Assembly (NCBI GenBank): GCA_015179045.1
Contig: WHUZ01000028.1
Span: 186,001-250,000 of the forward strand
Direction: 5' to 3'
DNA from: Kalaharituber pfeilii
Lineage: Eukaryota > Ascomycota > Pezizomycetes > Pezizales > Pezizaceae
Length of the DNA stretch: 64,000 nucleotides
A model generated the notes under the pieces. That model was not told the origin of the DNA. It saw only the letters and a program-made list of their open reading frames with translations, and did not search any database. A program made the position numbers and the translations under genes. This document shows positions 43,393 through 54,779 of the stretch, in pieces (positions within the stretch are counted from its first letter, which is position 1; every line of letters starts with the position of its first letter).

Positions 43393-44072
43393 TTATTTTT
43401 TTTTTTTTTTTTAATATCATTTATCGCAGGCCGCCCTAAGGGCTATGGCGATGTTATGCTAAGTAAATAAAAAGAAGGTTAAAAACAACGACAGAAACCT
43501 TCCCGCCTAAAAGCACCAATCCTAACCCCAACCTAAATACATGTATTATTGCCCGCAGTCTCCTCCGTGATGCGGGTGGCGTCCGGTACTTCCTACTTCC
43601 TCCCCCTCTCCGGCTCATACCGGACGGATCTGAACCAGCGCCCACCTAGCCTCACCTTCTCGACCTCCGTCTCCTTGCCGACGTAAACAACCACCGAGCT
43701 CGTCTTCTTCCCCTCCTCCTCGAGCAATGTCTTCCTCCTCAGCCAGCGAATCCCTTCTATTTTCCCCAACTCCCTGTTCGCTGTTTCCAGCCAATGTCTG
43801 ATCTTCCCCAAGTCCCTTCGCAGGGGAATCCCGTGTATGACGACGCCGTGCTTCCCTTTGTTAGTGGAGGCGTCGGTTTTGACTGGTGGAGGTTTGACGG
43901 TGGGACCCTTTCCCTTCCGCTTATGTCGCTGGAAAGTCTCCTCCTGGCTAGGAAGAGACTCTCTCTTTGTGTTGGGTTTGGGTGGTGGTGGTGACGTGGG
44001 CTTCGGTGGTGAAGGCGTAGCCTCCTGCGATGGCCCTGGTGTTGGCGGTGATGGCGGTGATGGCGGTGGTGG
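43393..44072 (-). mobile_element. ORF1-only family A retroposon, intact frame, 680 bp
   Basis: GTTGCTACTATC is duplicated at 43381-43392 and 44073-44084. On the minus strand an uninterrupted ORF1 C-terminal half runs to a stop at 43593: Pro/Ser linker, KRKGKGP, KHGVVIHGIPLRRDLGKIRH, GIRWLRRK, SSVVVYV, VRLGGRW, RGRK. A ~110-bp 3'UTR follows, then the hairpin (TCGC/GCGA) and poly(A). There is no zinc knuckle or ORF2. Best-preserved ORF1-only copy in the window. Confidence 0.88.
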
Positions 44073-44224
44073 GTTGCTACTATCGGCAAGCACCCTGCTG
44101 ACCACTCGCAAGTCGTTACCATTACCACATTTACTTATATATAAGATAGAATAACGTAATCGATCTAACTGTGGTGCTTTTTAGATACCTTCATGTTAAT
44201 AATAAAGATTTGTGATCATTCTAT

Positions 44225-44529
44225 TAGTGAGCGGCACGAGCCGAGCCAGCTCGCGCGAGCTAGCTCGAGCTCAAACGAGCCAAGATCATGCTTGTGTTTT
44301 TCTTGACAGCTCGCTAAAATGCTTAGCCAGTGCAAGGTTTCATAAACTGTAAATACCTAATATAGTAAAAATTAGAGACTTGGAGCTCATTCTGACCTAC
44401 CAACAACTTCGAAATGCACAATTTAGCTGATAGTAGTGAGAAAGATGAAAATTTAGCTTAGTTTAGTTTAGTTTGTCAATATTATGTATATAATCAATCC
44501 AGGCTCGAGCTAGCTCGTGCCGCTCACTA
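44225..44529. mobile_element. hAT-type MITE, 305 bp
   Basis: Ends TAGTGAGCGGCACGAG / CTCGTGCCGCTCACTA; perfect 8-bp duplication CATTCTAT at 44217-44224 and 44530-44537. GAGCTAGCTCG-rich subterminal repeats. Inverted relative to its relative at 60226-60582. Confidence 0.9.
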
Positions 44530-44539
44530 CATTCTATAT

Positions 44540-45426
44540 TATTATTAATAGAGGGGTTTCTGGAAAATTAGATGTTTAGGTATTTCTATTGCAGCTCAAT
44601 TCCAGAATATTATCTCCACAGACAGAGATATCCGGAATTCTCCGTCATCTCTGGTGTCTTCTAATTCCTGTTTTGGAAGTGATAGGAAATGCAAGCACCC
44701 TCATCCCGGTTCGTTTATCATATTACCTGCAAATGCTAAGCTCCAATTTTAGCAAGTCGTACCTCTAAAAGCTCATTCCATGGTGATGTCACAGACAAAA
44801 AACAAACAAGAGAGAAAACAGAAAGTATAATGGACGAACAAAAGAGCTCTTTTATCAGTATGCCCCGTCCATTGCACACACCCACACCCATTCTGTAGGA
44901 TAATTTTTTTTTATCATTACGCATATACCGCACTATGGGCTATAGCGGAATGAAGGACAAAGGAGAAAATAATAAAAGGAAAAGAACAACCACAAATGCA
45001 TGAAGTACAAGCGTAACAGTCACCTTTACACCCATTTCATCAATTCTGCCGCGGTGTCCGGTTCTTCCTCCCGTTCGCTGTGAGTTTTCATATACAGTAC
45101 ACTCTCGATATAAAAATATCGTCGGGCGGCAGGCCAATATTCTTATATCGAATATATTCTTAAATCAAGTAGAGTAAAGATTCGGCCATATAATATACAC
45201 GACGCTATATCAAAACCAAATGCCTACATAAACTCGCATATGCCATACACTAAATTTTACTCAATTGCTAGTACTCTTGCTGCTGCGATACAGGCAATCA
45301 GTATCTGTTCTTTGACTAGGAGTGTAGGTATATGTATAAGAAAGAAAGCATTATGTCTTATCTGGATACCCTTGCTTGTACCACTGTTTGATTGCCCGCT
45401 AGCCACAGTTTGAATTTGTGCTGCAT
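44540..45426. other. No gene; family A relic and pogo-like end
   Basis: A decayed family A tail lies at ~44900-44950 (poly(T), TACGCATATACCGC, GGGCTATAGCGG). At ~45097 CAGTACACTCTCGATATAA resembles a pogo-type terminal repeat without a partner. Confidence 0.35.
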
Positions 45427-45514
45427 ATTTCTTTTTTTTTTTTTTTTTTTTTAATATCAGTACTCGCATACCGCCCTGGGGGCTATGGCGAGGTTAATAT
45501 GAACCTCTTGTGAA
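45427..45514 (-). mobile_element. Family A retroposon, 88 bp
   Basis: GCTGCAT at 45420-45426 and 45515-45521; poly(T), hairpin CTCGCC...CCCAGGGC...GCGAGTACTGATAT in reverse. Confidence 0.75.
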
Positions 45515-46488
45515 GCTGCATTGGTGTTTCGACGATAGCACTTCCGACCTGATTCGTAACACTTTGGCTGTAAACCCCTTCTACTTTTTAACATCCTTAG
45601 CCCGCTTGTAATGCCTGGAGACAAATGGATATATTGTTTCGTCTTGTTGCCAATTGGATCCAAGTGATCAATCCTCAGCGTCCTGACATATTCCGATGCC
45701 ATTCTCTGTTTCAGTTCCACTTTATAATACTCCTGCTCCATCAGGCATGAAGGATAAGCTCTAAAGGGGTTCCAGGTGATGTCGGTGGTGTTGTTTGTCT
45801 TTCTGCGTTGAACACTAGGACCTTTCTCCGGTTGTCACAGTCCTTTTGGAACAATTCGCATAATGCACCAAAGTAGTCTAGTTAGCAAAAGCAAACGTGA
45901 CTCGAGAGATGATCCGAACTGAGCTGCAAATTAAGCTCGAGCCGAATGGGGATCAGAAATGGAGTGGTATGCTCAAGCTCGAGGTGGAGGGCGGTGGAAC
46001 GCGACAGTCCGTGTGTGCATTCTTGTTTCTTGGCGACATGTTGAGAAGTCAACTATCTGATTCTTGGCGCGAATAACCCCAATTTAGATGAATCATTTTG
46101 CGATTATCGACTGAATTTTAACACGGGGCCTCAGAATTCAAGCGCCCCAATTTTAATTTCCTATTTGAGCGATAATGAAAATCTTCTGAGCGTAGACTTC
46201 AATTAAATACGCTTAATGAATTTCGCACGCTCAATACACTGCAATAGCAATATTGTTGGACCTGTGGCGGGATAAGGTACCTGGCCGCAATTTTGGTGAA
46301 AGTCCGTGAGTACGTAATACATGCATGCATATGGATGTCTAATGTGTTACTTACGCCATGTGACTTTCTTTCGCAGAGCCGCAACCCCGCTCGGCTCGAT
46401 ACGTATTAATATCTCAACCTCCACGAAACGTCTCCAGAATCCGATACCCTTACGTCAATTCACTTCCACTAATTTCTGGATTTGGCAA

Positions 46489-47949
46489 ATGGATCCCTTC
46501 TCCATTTCAACCGGAATTTCAGGTTGCCTTCCTTTAGCACTTGAGCTTGTGAAGATCTTGAAGGATTTCACGAGCCAAGTGGAGTCTGCCCCGAAGGAAG
46601 CTCATGATTTACTCATGGAGATTACTGCACTGAGTCGTGCCCTCGAAAAGCTGATTGTTTTCCTGAGAAAGGAACATATCAAAGGGATTATTCAGGAAAC
46701 CTCTACTCTTTGTGTTGTAATTGCGATCTGTAAAAGCATGATTGAAAGTCTTCACCCAATTTTAGTCAGGTTTCAGGTGTCTGGCGAAAAAATGTTAATA
46801 CGCTTGAGCGGTCACTTGCGATGGCCTCTCAAGAAGCAAAATTGCATTGAGGTGGTGGAGATATTACATCGCTGCACTGAAACGATCGAATTTTCGCTCA
46901 CCATTGCGAACTGGTATTTTCCAATACTCTTCTATTTTCATTTCTAATTGCTTATCAAGTCATCACAGTGAATTTCTTTTCAAGACTTCCCGCGAGGTTA
47001 TGCTTGGTTTATCACAGCAAAAGCAGCAAACAGAGTCCCTGATGGCGATCTTTCCAGTTATCCCAGCTGAGATATCCAAAATGAGCACCACGCTCGGCAA
47101 GATCTTGAGTTTTTGTATCGACAATTGATCAATTATCTATTGATCTAGCTCAAATGAAGCTTGGTTTGCAAAGCCTGCAACTGGATACGGACGGTATATC
47201 CTTGAGACAATTTTCTTTTGATGTCTGTGATACTTGAGCTTATACTTACTGCCATATTAGCTGATAATAAGGGAACCCTCGGCGTGCGCTTGCCTCTTGA
47301 GGGGGCTAATGTCAACATGGAGGCAAGAGATAAACATGGCAGGACTCTACTCTCGCACGCTGCTGGGGAAGGCCATGCCTCTACGGTACGCATACTCCTC
47401 GAGCGACCTGATGTCGACGCAGAAGCAAGGGATAAACATGGAAGGACTCCAGTTTCATACGCCGCAGGTCAAGGCCATTGCTCTGTGGTACGCGTGCTTC
47501 TTGCGCGAGCGGATGTCAAGATAGATTCTAGGGACAAACATGGCAGGACTCCATTTTCATATGCTGCGGTGGAAGGCCGTGATGCTATGGTGTCCTTGCT
47601 GCTTGAGAGAGCGGATGTCGACAAAGAATCTAGGGATAAACATGGCAGGACTCCACTGTCATACGCTGCTGGGGCCGGCCGTGTTGCTGTGGTGAGCTTG
47701 CTTATTGAGCGAGCTGATGTCGATATAGAAGCAAGGGATAAACATGGCAGGACTCCACTTTCATACGCTGCTGGGGAAGGCCATGATGCTGTGGTACGCC
47801 TACTCCTTCAACGACCTGATGTCAACATAGATTCTGAAGATAAACATGGGAGAAATCCACTTTCATACGCTGCTGCGGGAGGCCGTGATGCTGTGATGCG
47901 CTTGCTTCTTGGGCGACCTCATGTGGGCGTAAAGTCACAAGGTGAATAG
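46489..47949 (+). CDS. Helo-like N-terminal domain + ankyrin repeat protein
   Basis: ATG 46489 opens MDPFSISTGISGCLPLALEL, the typical start of the fungal STAND/NLR N-terminal (Helo-like) domain, a helical module with conserved hydrophobics to ~residue 140. Introns 46914-46968 (GTATTT...CACAG, CTAAT branch) and 47194-47260 (GTATAT...TTAG) keep phase. Exon 3 ends in a coiled LAQMKLGLQSLQLD segment, then six 34-residue ankyrin repeats (47323-47934) and a short tail. Full NLRs have a NACHT or NB-ARC ATPase between these parts; none is present. Between exon 2 and LAQMK the frame needs a +1 shift at the T-run 47111-47115: either an assembly error or a disabling mutation. A role in non-self recognition or regulated cell death is known for the family and only inferred here. 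Confidence 0.65.
47323..47934 (+). repeat. Six 102-bp ankyrin-coding repeats
   Basis: Spacing is exactly 102 bp (for example GCA-AGA-GAT at 47323 and GCA-AGG-GAT at 47425). GATAAACATGGCAGGACTCC recurs nearly unchanged. DNA identity between units is unusually high for ankyrin repeats; variation clusters at the ends of each unit (RPDVD, RADVK, RPHVG). Confidence 0.9.
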
Positions 47950-47954
47950 AGCAG

Positions 47955-48820
47955 AATGGTGCAGCCATATGCGGTGGGCCAGAGGGACAACAGTGGGCTA
48001 TAATGCACTTGCTCAACCATCGACTATGTATCTAGGGATGGACATCAACGGACATATATGCACTAGGATGGTATGGAAAACCTGTACCGAAATAATCTAT
48101 TCCTATCGAGGAGCGCATAAGGCTTCCGTTTGCAGAAATCGGGATTGATGTCATGTTTCTTTATTTGTGTGTGTTCTATGGACTGTGCTGGCAAAGTTTG
48201 ATTGCTGATCATTTTTCTTCTACATTCCTTTGTTTCGTCGTTATATATTTTCTTCAGTATAGCAATAGTTATGTCAGTAGTATTCTCTATCGCAATCATC
48301 AAGAAAGTGTGCTCTACATCGAAAACAACACATTCTTTGATCTGTTACATGACGATAGTCCTGCTAATTATGACGAAAACACTTTTATTACGCCCAAAGC
48401 GGTTAGCTAGAAATATTCCTTGCGAACCTTACCGCAGGACTTTCAAAGCTTGTAGGGCGGTAACGTAGCCGGAGTGCATCTACTAGCACACAATCAGGTG
48501 AGGAATATATATGAGAATACAAGCATGACCATGTCTCACATGTTTCTTATCAATAAGGAATAGTTGAGACAAAGAGTGACTCCGATGGTGTATTAGACAA
48601 GCAGCTGATGCGTAAACCATCTTCCCTAGCCATCATCAAGAAATACAATATTTGGAGATTAACAAGTGCAAGCTGATTGTGTTAAATAAATATTTTCAAA
48701 TTCATACCTTTCCTTGAGAATATGTATTGCTGTTACACTAAAGTTGTAAGCTGGATATCATATCACAATGCTATGCCGCAGGGAGGTTGCTGAGGTTCAT
48801 GCGAGGCTGATATACGTATA
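47955..48820. other. No gene seen
   Basis: Downstream of the ankyrin gene; frames at 48153-48468 are hydrophobic but lack a start context or motif. Confidence 0.3.
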
Positions 48821-48823
48821 GGT

Positions 48824-49907
48824 CATTTTTTTTATTTATTTTAATATCACTACTCGTGTGCCTCCCTGAGGACTATGACGAGATTAGGTACACAGGAAAA
48901 AAAAGGAAAAGTTAAAAGCAAAACTCGCGGCGTGCAGTAAATAACTAAATGCGACATGATTATTAGCGTCCCGCCCACTCCAGCAGTCCCACTATTGGGT
49001 CCTTTCGATCATTTTCGCTGTTTGCTGTGGGCCTCTTCATTAGCTCCAGGCCCCCTGGCCCCCTGGCCACTTCCTTCTCCAGTCCTCGCACCTGGACCAG
49101 ATGTGTGCAGAGGTCTCCTCTTCCCTGCCAACGATATTCGTCAATCACCTTATTTTGGTCACCAAGCACCACTGTTGTGGCAGTTGTCTTCCTGTTACAT
49201 AGCAGGTATACTGCAGGACATTTTTCAATGGCAGTGGTGCCTCAGTATCAGTGACTGTGACTGTACGAAGTCTCTAGAGATCTCAAGGGCATGATGAAAA
49301 ATCTTCATACAAACAGTCAAGACAGTTGATTTGCCATGATTATTGAATGCTTGGCAACCTGTGCCAACAGCCCTCATCTGTAAAAGGCAATACCATCTAT
49401 CATATACTAGTATGGTCCGGACAAGTGTGTTACTGCAATAGCAGATAATCATTGAGACAGGCCGTGCGACATTCCAACAATCGATCTACGTAGACTTAAT
49501 CTTGCAACCATAGCATCAAAGTTTATGGCCTGATGCGGTGCGAGAGCCGCAGGTAGAATGTGCCTGCCCGGAGAGGTTCTGGGCGTCGTTCACCGTGGCC
49601 CTGGTCCTAGGTAGTGTGACTTGGGCCTCCCTTGCCACAGTCCCGCTCCTGTTCTCCCCGCCGTCCTGCTCCCGTCTGTGTATACCGCTATCCACCATTC
49701 GTCTGTCTCTCTTTCTATCTGCCCCTCCAACTCCTCTCTCCTTGTGTCTCTGCATAGCGTGCTGAGCACCGCTAGGTGGAGAGGCTCCTTCCAGCGCAGG
49801 TCTCCCCTTAGTTACGTCGTGTCCTCTTCGCCTTTCAGGAGGGTCTCGCCCCGGAACCTTAGGGACCTCGCCTCTATTCGGGCCCTCTCGGCTTCTACGA
49901 ACGTCTG
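48824..49907 (-). mobile_element. LINE (family A-like), 5'-truncated, with nested insert
   Basis: ATACGTATAGGT is duplicated at 48812-48823 and 49908-49919. The minus strand starts with the RT-RNase H linker (TFVEAERARIEARSLRF, homologous to 28980-29030) and the RNase H start (VYTDGSR), down to ~49585. A foreign stretch (~49190-49581) follows, then the ORF2 C-terminal zinc region with its Cys lost (YRWQG, THLV, LEKEVARG), 3'UTR, the hairpin (CTCGT/ACGAG) and poly(A). Confidence 0.8.
49508..49581. mobile_element. Mutator-like terminal repeat relic
   Basis: Matches the right terminal repeat of the element at 18734-20025 (AAAGTTTATGGCCTGATG, then GCCGCAGGTAGAATGTGCC, CCGGAGAGGTTCTG). It sits at the edge of the foreign stretch inside the LINE; the opposite end was not found. 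Confidence 0.6.
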
Positions 49908-50024
49908 ATACGTATAGGTACTTTGATAGAATAACCGATTCAATATATATTTATACAAACTCTCGCCCTCAAAATCCATCATAACTTAGTTTCCTCTCTC
50001 TCCTCGATTTTACCACTTTATCCT

Positions 50025-50078
50025 GCCCTGCCATTGCCAACAGCTGCAAGCGGGGTTACGTGAATTATAAAAAACAAA
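50025..50078 (+). mobile_element. Family B mini-retroposon (54 bp), first of a pair
   Basis: CACTTTATCCT at 50014-50024 and 50079-50089; GCCCTGCCATTGCC...GCGGGGTTACGTGAA + A-rich tail. Confidence 0.9.
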
Positions 50079-50089
50079 CACTTTATCCT

Positions 50090-50162
50090 TTTTTTTTTTT
50101 TTTTTTAAAAAAAATTATATGGCATAATCCCAATTGCAGCTGTTTGTCATGGCAGGGGAAAC
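50090..50162 (-). mobile_element. Family B mini-retroposon (73 bp), second of a pair
   Basis: CACTTTATCCT again at 50163-50173; poly(T) and a diverged B unit in reverse (ATTGCAGCTGTTTGTCATGG). Two insertions, tail to tail, used the same target, giving three copies of the 11-bp word. Confidence 0.88.
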
Positions 50163-50179
50163 CACTTTATCCTGATACT

Positions 50180-51450
50180 GACTTCACACTGACTTGGGCC
50201 CAATGAACCAAATTGGAAACCGAATATAGTATGGATACCAGAGCTTAGCAGAAATTGATGGTTAGCGACCATATTGTTTCCTATGGAGGCGAGTGATGGC
50301 AGCTGAGGCCGAATAACAAGTGCCTGCCAGACCAAAAGAACAGTGTCTCCACAGGCCGGAAAAACGACTATTCGACGGGCTCAAAGTCGGCTTCCCAAGA
50401 GGCTGAATGTGAAAACAGCATCGCGATGGGCAGGGATACCAGCTTCAACCCCAAGGCGATGAGCCTGGAATTTGCGTCTTAAGTACGGGTCTGAAACGAA
50501 AGTCTGGAATAAAGGTCTTTAACCATGCCCGTGAGCTTGAACACTAAGTCTGAGCATACCGGAGGCCAACGTCCTGGCCAGCGCTGAAGGAAGGAGAGGA
50601 GTCGGGCAACAGGGAGGCCTCAGTTCTGCAATAACCGAGGAATGGAGTATAAAACGATAAAAGGGGGAGGCAATTGTAGGGCCGTGAACCAACCGCCAGG
50701 ACCAGTCTTCAGGGTGCGTGAATAGGCACGTCAGCTAATCAGTCCCTCGAGGTGCCCGCTCATGGTCAGTAACAAGTCACTGGAGATTAGGTGGGGGGTT
50801 GTGATTGAGACGCAGCAGGAATTGAGGTGCTGTAGAGGGAGGAGAGAGGCGACGTCGGAATAGTCTGGTTGTCGCGGGGGCACTTGCAGAGAGTACCGAG
50901 GCAGGCCGAGTCAGGGAGGTATAAACAGAGACTGGATAGAGTGTAGGACGTAGATGGAACTGACATTGGAGAAGATGAACGGAGAACAATGGGCAAGAAA
51001 AGTGAGGCTGATGAGGCTTTAAGAGGAGTGGAGTAGATGGAGCTTGAGTAGGAGTGCACCGTATGGTCCAGAACTACTTGTTCGGTAACGAATGCGATCA
51101 CTGCAAGCTAGTGTGCTGCGGCTACGCACGGGAACACCGCTGCCAAGGCTCTGTTCTGGGTGTATCTGAGCTCCGCCGACAGCATAACCCTGCATTTCCA
51201 GGGAAACCTTGCCCTACAGTGATTGCATTCCATCAGCTCCACTTTATTTGCCCACTTGAGTAAGCTAGGTTGCGGTTACAAGAAAGAATGTACTGTAATT
51301 TCAGGTCAGGTTCTTGTGGAACTACTTCAGTACCCCCATGTCACATCCAATCTCAGCGCTTTTCTACCCTAAGCCCTGTTCCAGCTGCCGCGACCCTTGT
51401 TGAGTTGCATCTGCGCCCTACTCTCATAATTCCTTCAAAGCTACTATTGA
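50180..51450. other. No confident gene
   Basis: Frames at 50787-51101 (minus) and 51054-51263 (plus, with a CDHC-like Cys/His cluster) have no recognisable family; they overlap each other and look like chance frames. Confidence 0.25.
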
Positions 51451-51765
51451 CTCTAACCCGATTCACCTCCATCGAAGGGTAGTAAGAGGAGTAAATACAC
51501 ACGGTAACCCAGAATATCGATGCCACAGTTGGGAAAAATGAGTGACGACAGAAAGTAGAGAAGTGAAAACCCCATAACACATTTAAACACCTTCCTTCGT
51601 AACTCCTGCACCTGCTGTAAGCCCGCCCATCTGGTACGAGTACTGTAGCCCCCTGCCAAAAAAAAAAAAGAGAGAGAATCCGCTCCTTGCTCCTGATTGT
51701 CAAACAGTCAGTTTTATTCATGTCCCCATGGGAGATCCACGACTTGCCTGTAAGCTGCTAGCCCT

Positions 51766-52410
51766 CTAACACTCCTTCCATTTGAGGAAACAAATGTGAG
51801 TTACCTTGTTGGTGATGCTGTCGGTTGTTATATACCCCTCCCCATTTGGATTCTTCGAGTTGTCCAACTTGATCTGGGTATTGATTTTGAGGAGGCTGTT
51901 ACCGTTGGGTGGGCTCCAGACTTGCTTCGGTACAGTGTCTATGAAATCGTAGGTCTGCTCGGGTTTAATTTCGCCTTCCCAGTATGATGCCAAGGTGGCA
52001 GTGTCACCATCCCACCAGTAGTCGCTCTGCTGTGTAGCTTTGATACCCGAATCAAGTTGAAGTCGTCCATGGTAATAGCCTTGATAAACAGTGACACACC
52101 ATCCAGGGGTATGGGATATGAGTATGGTGATGGCGCAATTCTTGCGGTGTTCCGTTACGGGTACATTTGGTCCTATAGTGGCTATATAGGCATCGAAATC
52201 GAGCTTAACCTCTTCGAAATTATTCTGAGGTGTGATTTTAACAGTGTTAGCAGGGCATCCGGTACCAGCATAGCCAATTGCTTCTATATTGGCAGCTGGC
52301 CAGTTTGGTTGTGGAGCTCGTTCAACTAGCTCGTCCAAGGGGAGTGCATATGCGAGGACAGCGCCGAAGAGAAGTACAAGCACGATGATGCTCTTTGTTA
52401 GGGAGTACAT
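51766..52410 (-). CDS. Secreted DUF4360 protein, gene 2
   Basis: 214 residues from ATG 52410, chosen because it starts a signal peptide (MYSLTKSIIVLVLLFGAVLA) and aligns with gene 1; the frame continues open upstream but without conserved sequence. Mature part: IGYAGTGCPANT, KLDFDAYIATIG, RKNCAITILISHTPGW, YYHGRLQLD, YWWDGDT, DSITNKVTHICFLKW, final Cys. Same length and Cys pattern as gene 1. TATA-like sequence at 52567-52576. Downstream, CAGGCAAGT marks the position of gene 1's 3'UTR intron. Appears intact. Confidence 0.87.
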   Translation of the reverse strand: MYSLTKSIIVLVLLFGAVLAYALPLDELVERAPQPNWPAANIEAIGYAGTGCPANTVKITPQNNFEEVKLDFDAYIATIGPNVPVTEHRKNCAITILISHTPGWCVTVYQGYYHGRLQLDSGIKATQQSDYWWDGDTATLASYWEGEIKPEQTYDFIDTVPKQVWSPPNGNSLLKINTQIKLDNSKNPNGEGYITTDSITNKVTHICFLKWKEC

Positions 52411-52769
52411 TGTTGTTGAGGCAAAATGCACGACTGGGTCTGAGAAGTAATTAAGCTGAGAGATGGGTGAGTATGGAGATTTCAGGCTCGAGGAGAAGCG
52501 GGAGCTGGAAGGTGACGTGGTTGAGGAGTGAAGGGAGAGATGGTAAGGAGGGATGGTGCTCGTAGACTTATATATTACGGTAGACGGGCTGTGCAAAAGG
52601 CTCAAGCGACCTCCTCATTGTCTTTTGGATGCATGCTTATGGAAAGCACTGTGGCGGAAATGATGGGATGTGCCATAAAGAACTGTGAGACAAAATGGAG
52701 TTTAGGCACGCCCACTTTCGACGAATTTAGCAGTCACCCACCCTCAGCGTCAGATTCCCCATAGGAGGA

Positions 52770-53560
52770 TTAGGGACTTTTGGTACCTTGCTGGGCGTGT
52801 ATGGCTAAGGGTATTTAATTTCTGCCCATGGTACAAAACTACTCATGCGGTGTTCGAGCGCCTTATTCCCAGATTAATGCGCCAATAGAGAGATTTAGGA
52901 CCTCAAGCTGAGGGCAACATACTGGGATGCGATAAAGAGACCACCGACGCCCCAGTAGGACGAGCTGGTGGAGTTGGTGGCCTGGGTGGATAGATGGGAC
53001 TGCGTTACACTAGCTATGATATTGTGGGCTTTCTGTGTGGTTGATTATCCTTTCTTGCTCTTTCTATGTAATGCAGTCGTATCCTACGTGGCGGCATACA
53101 AGTAATGATACTAACAAGACAAACAAAGCAAAAAAGATGAAAACGACCGTGAACACGTAGCAAATTAATGCCGCATGGTTAATGCAACCTGTAGAGGTTT
53201 CATGGTGCAGCCATGTGTTGTGAGTGGATATGGATTCTCTGTATCATGTTATTAGAAATATCCAGAACGATAACACATTTGTATAAATCCTTGTAGACAG
53301 ACTTCGATATTAGAGAGTTTTGATAAACATCGCAGAGTATTGCCGCACGATAGACAACCTTGATGAATTCTGTAATCATAATTTTTCTTTTTCTTAAAAA
53401 AAAAACCAATGGTTGCTTGCCGCCCTGAGGGCTATGGAGATTTAGTTACATATGAGATAAGCATAATGATCTCTGCCGGGTGGTGGCTGCAGGAACATAT
53501 CACGCAGAAGCTCCGTTAGAGTTGTTTAGTAAAAGAAGCCCATAGGCCTCAAGGTGCAGC
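52770..53560. other. No gene; family A relics
   Basis: Decayed hairpin units at ~53070-53110 and ~53394-53450 (GCCGCCCTGAGGGC in reverse). Homology to 58.06-58.18 kb at 53150-53300. Confidence 0.35.
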
Positions 53561-53830
53561 CATGGCTATCTGCATGAGCGGGGAAATTTCAGGTTGTGCT
53601 ACCAACCACATTTGTATCACAAATGAATGCTTTTATCGATTGTCTCTCATTTGTGATCTTCAAGAGAAACGTTACATCTGCACTTCAATGACAAGCAAAA
53701 GTTGTGTAACAACAGAACTTTGGCCGGGGTTTACTAGTCCATTTGTTCAGCCTTGCGCCTTCGTTAGGAGGTATCTCAATGGTTCCTTTCCTTACACACT
53801 TTAAGGCGCTGTTACTTTTTTTCTCTCTTT

Positions 53831-53867
<37 letters not shown>

Positions 53868-54008
53868 ACCGAACATGCAAGATACCAGCCTATGGTACAT
53901 TTTTTAGAACCCACTCTGTTCACTGACTTGTCCTGCCAGCCTGAATTTGAAGAATGTTGATAATCACAATGCGCATCAAACTCACACTACAGACAACTCA
54001 ACCAAGTG

Positions 54009-54060
54009 TCAGTGTCTCTGCACAGCCCATAGGACGGCATGCCAATAATGATTTTAAAAT
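54009..54060 (+). mobile_element. Family A mini-retroposon (52 bp), decayed
   Basis: AACCAAGTG at 54000-54008 and 54061-54069; GCACAGCCCATAGGACGGCAT...CCAATAATGATTTTAAAAT, outer stem lost and A-tail short. Confidence 0.7.
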
Positions 54061-54274
54061 AACCAAGTGCCAGCGAATCGGCTCCACGGACTTAAATATC
54101 TCCTCCTGCCTCGTCCTGTTTGGAAGCAGCTGGATATTTTCCTCATGACGTCTGCAACGTGACACGCTGGTCCACTCTCCGCAATTGTCTGCAGACTGGA
54201 TGCTGCAGCATAATTGTAGTTGGCAATTCAGTTGCGTCTTTACGGCGTTCCTTTTTCTTGTTGCGGCTGGTGAT

Positions 54275-54340
54275 TGTTCCTTTTTTTTTTTTTTTTTTGT
54301 TATCTCGCATGTCTTCCTAAGGGCTACGACCAGAGAGTGT
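54275..54340 (-). mobile_element. Family A tail relic
   Basis: Poly(T) at 54281-54298 followed by TATCTCGCATGTCTTCCTAAGGGCTACGACCAGAG, a mutated reverse hairpin unit. Confidence 0.5.
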
Positions 54341-54596
54341 TCTATTTATATCCAAAATCTCAAGAGTTATCTGAGTTCATATGTCATGCATTTGTATCAG
54401 ATCATGTGATCATGACACTCTCAAGAAAACATTCACGATATGGCAACGATGCTGGTGAAGGAGGTTAAAGCATAGCAGTACGTCCTGATGCTGACATATG
54501 TACTGGTTAGTGTATCCTAGTATTGGGGAATTGGCAATTTTTTTGATTCTTGATGCTGTGGCCTCCCTACGAACATTGCTTGTCCGCTAACAGGCC

Positions 54597-54616
54597 GGCC
54601 TATTCGCGAATAGGCC
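54597..54616. repeat. 20-bp perfect palindrome
   Basis: GGCCTATTCGCGAATAGGCC is identical to its reverse complement. A near repeat, CCGATTCGCGAATGGGC, follows at ~54638-54654. Confidence 0.8.
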
Positions 54617-54779
54617 AATTCTTCAGTAGGCTGACCGATTCGCGAATGGGCTGGCCCAGCCGGGAATACGGTCTTCGCTCAAGTACCACTAGGTAGCTAC
54701 TGGTGGCACCAGTTATGAGTATAGGCCAACGTGCTACTACTATTGGTATAATTTATATGCTAGTTCCTGCCTGCTAGCA

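Larger units (their letters stand above)
51450..53750 (-). repeat. DUF4360 duplication unit 2
   Basis: Homologous, in inverse orientation, to ~39.6-42.0 kb and, in the same orientation, to ~56.7-58.7 kb. Shared pieces: 3' flank (AAGGTGTTTAAATG-like), the gene, its promoter, ~53.15-53.30 kb (TTAATGCAACCTGTAGAGG; TTATTAGAAATA) and ~53.57-53.72 kb (CTCATTTGTGATCTTCAAG). Confidence 0.65.

Noticed and set aside
43757..44154. His/Pro-rich and Gly-rich frames overlapping the ORF1-only element
   Set aside because: Other-frame readings of the Pro-rich ORF1 linker; the ORF1 core is in the 43593-44111 minus frame.
51054..51263. Small Cys/His-rich frame (CDHC-like)
   Set aside because: No family match by eye, overlaps antisense frames, no signal peptide and no conserved neighbour.
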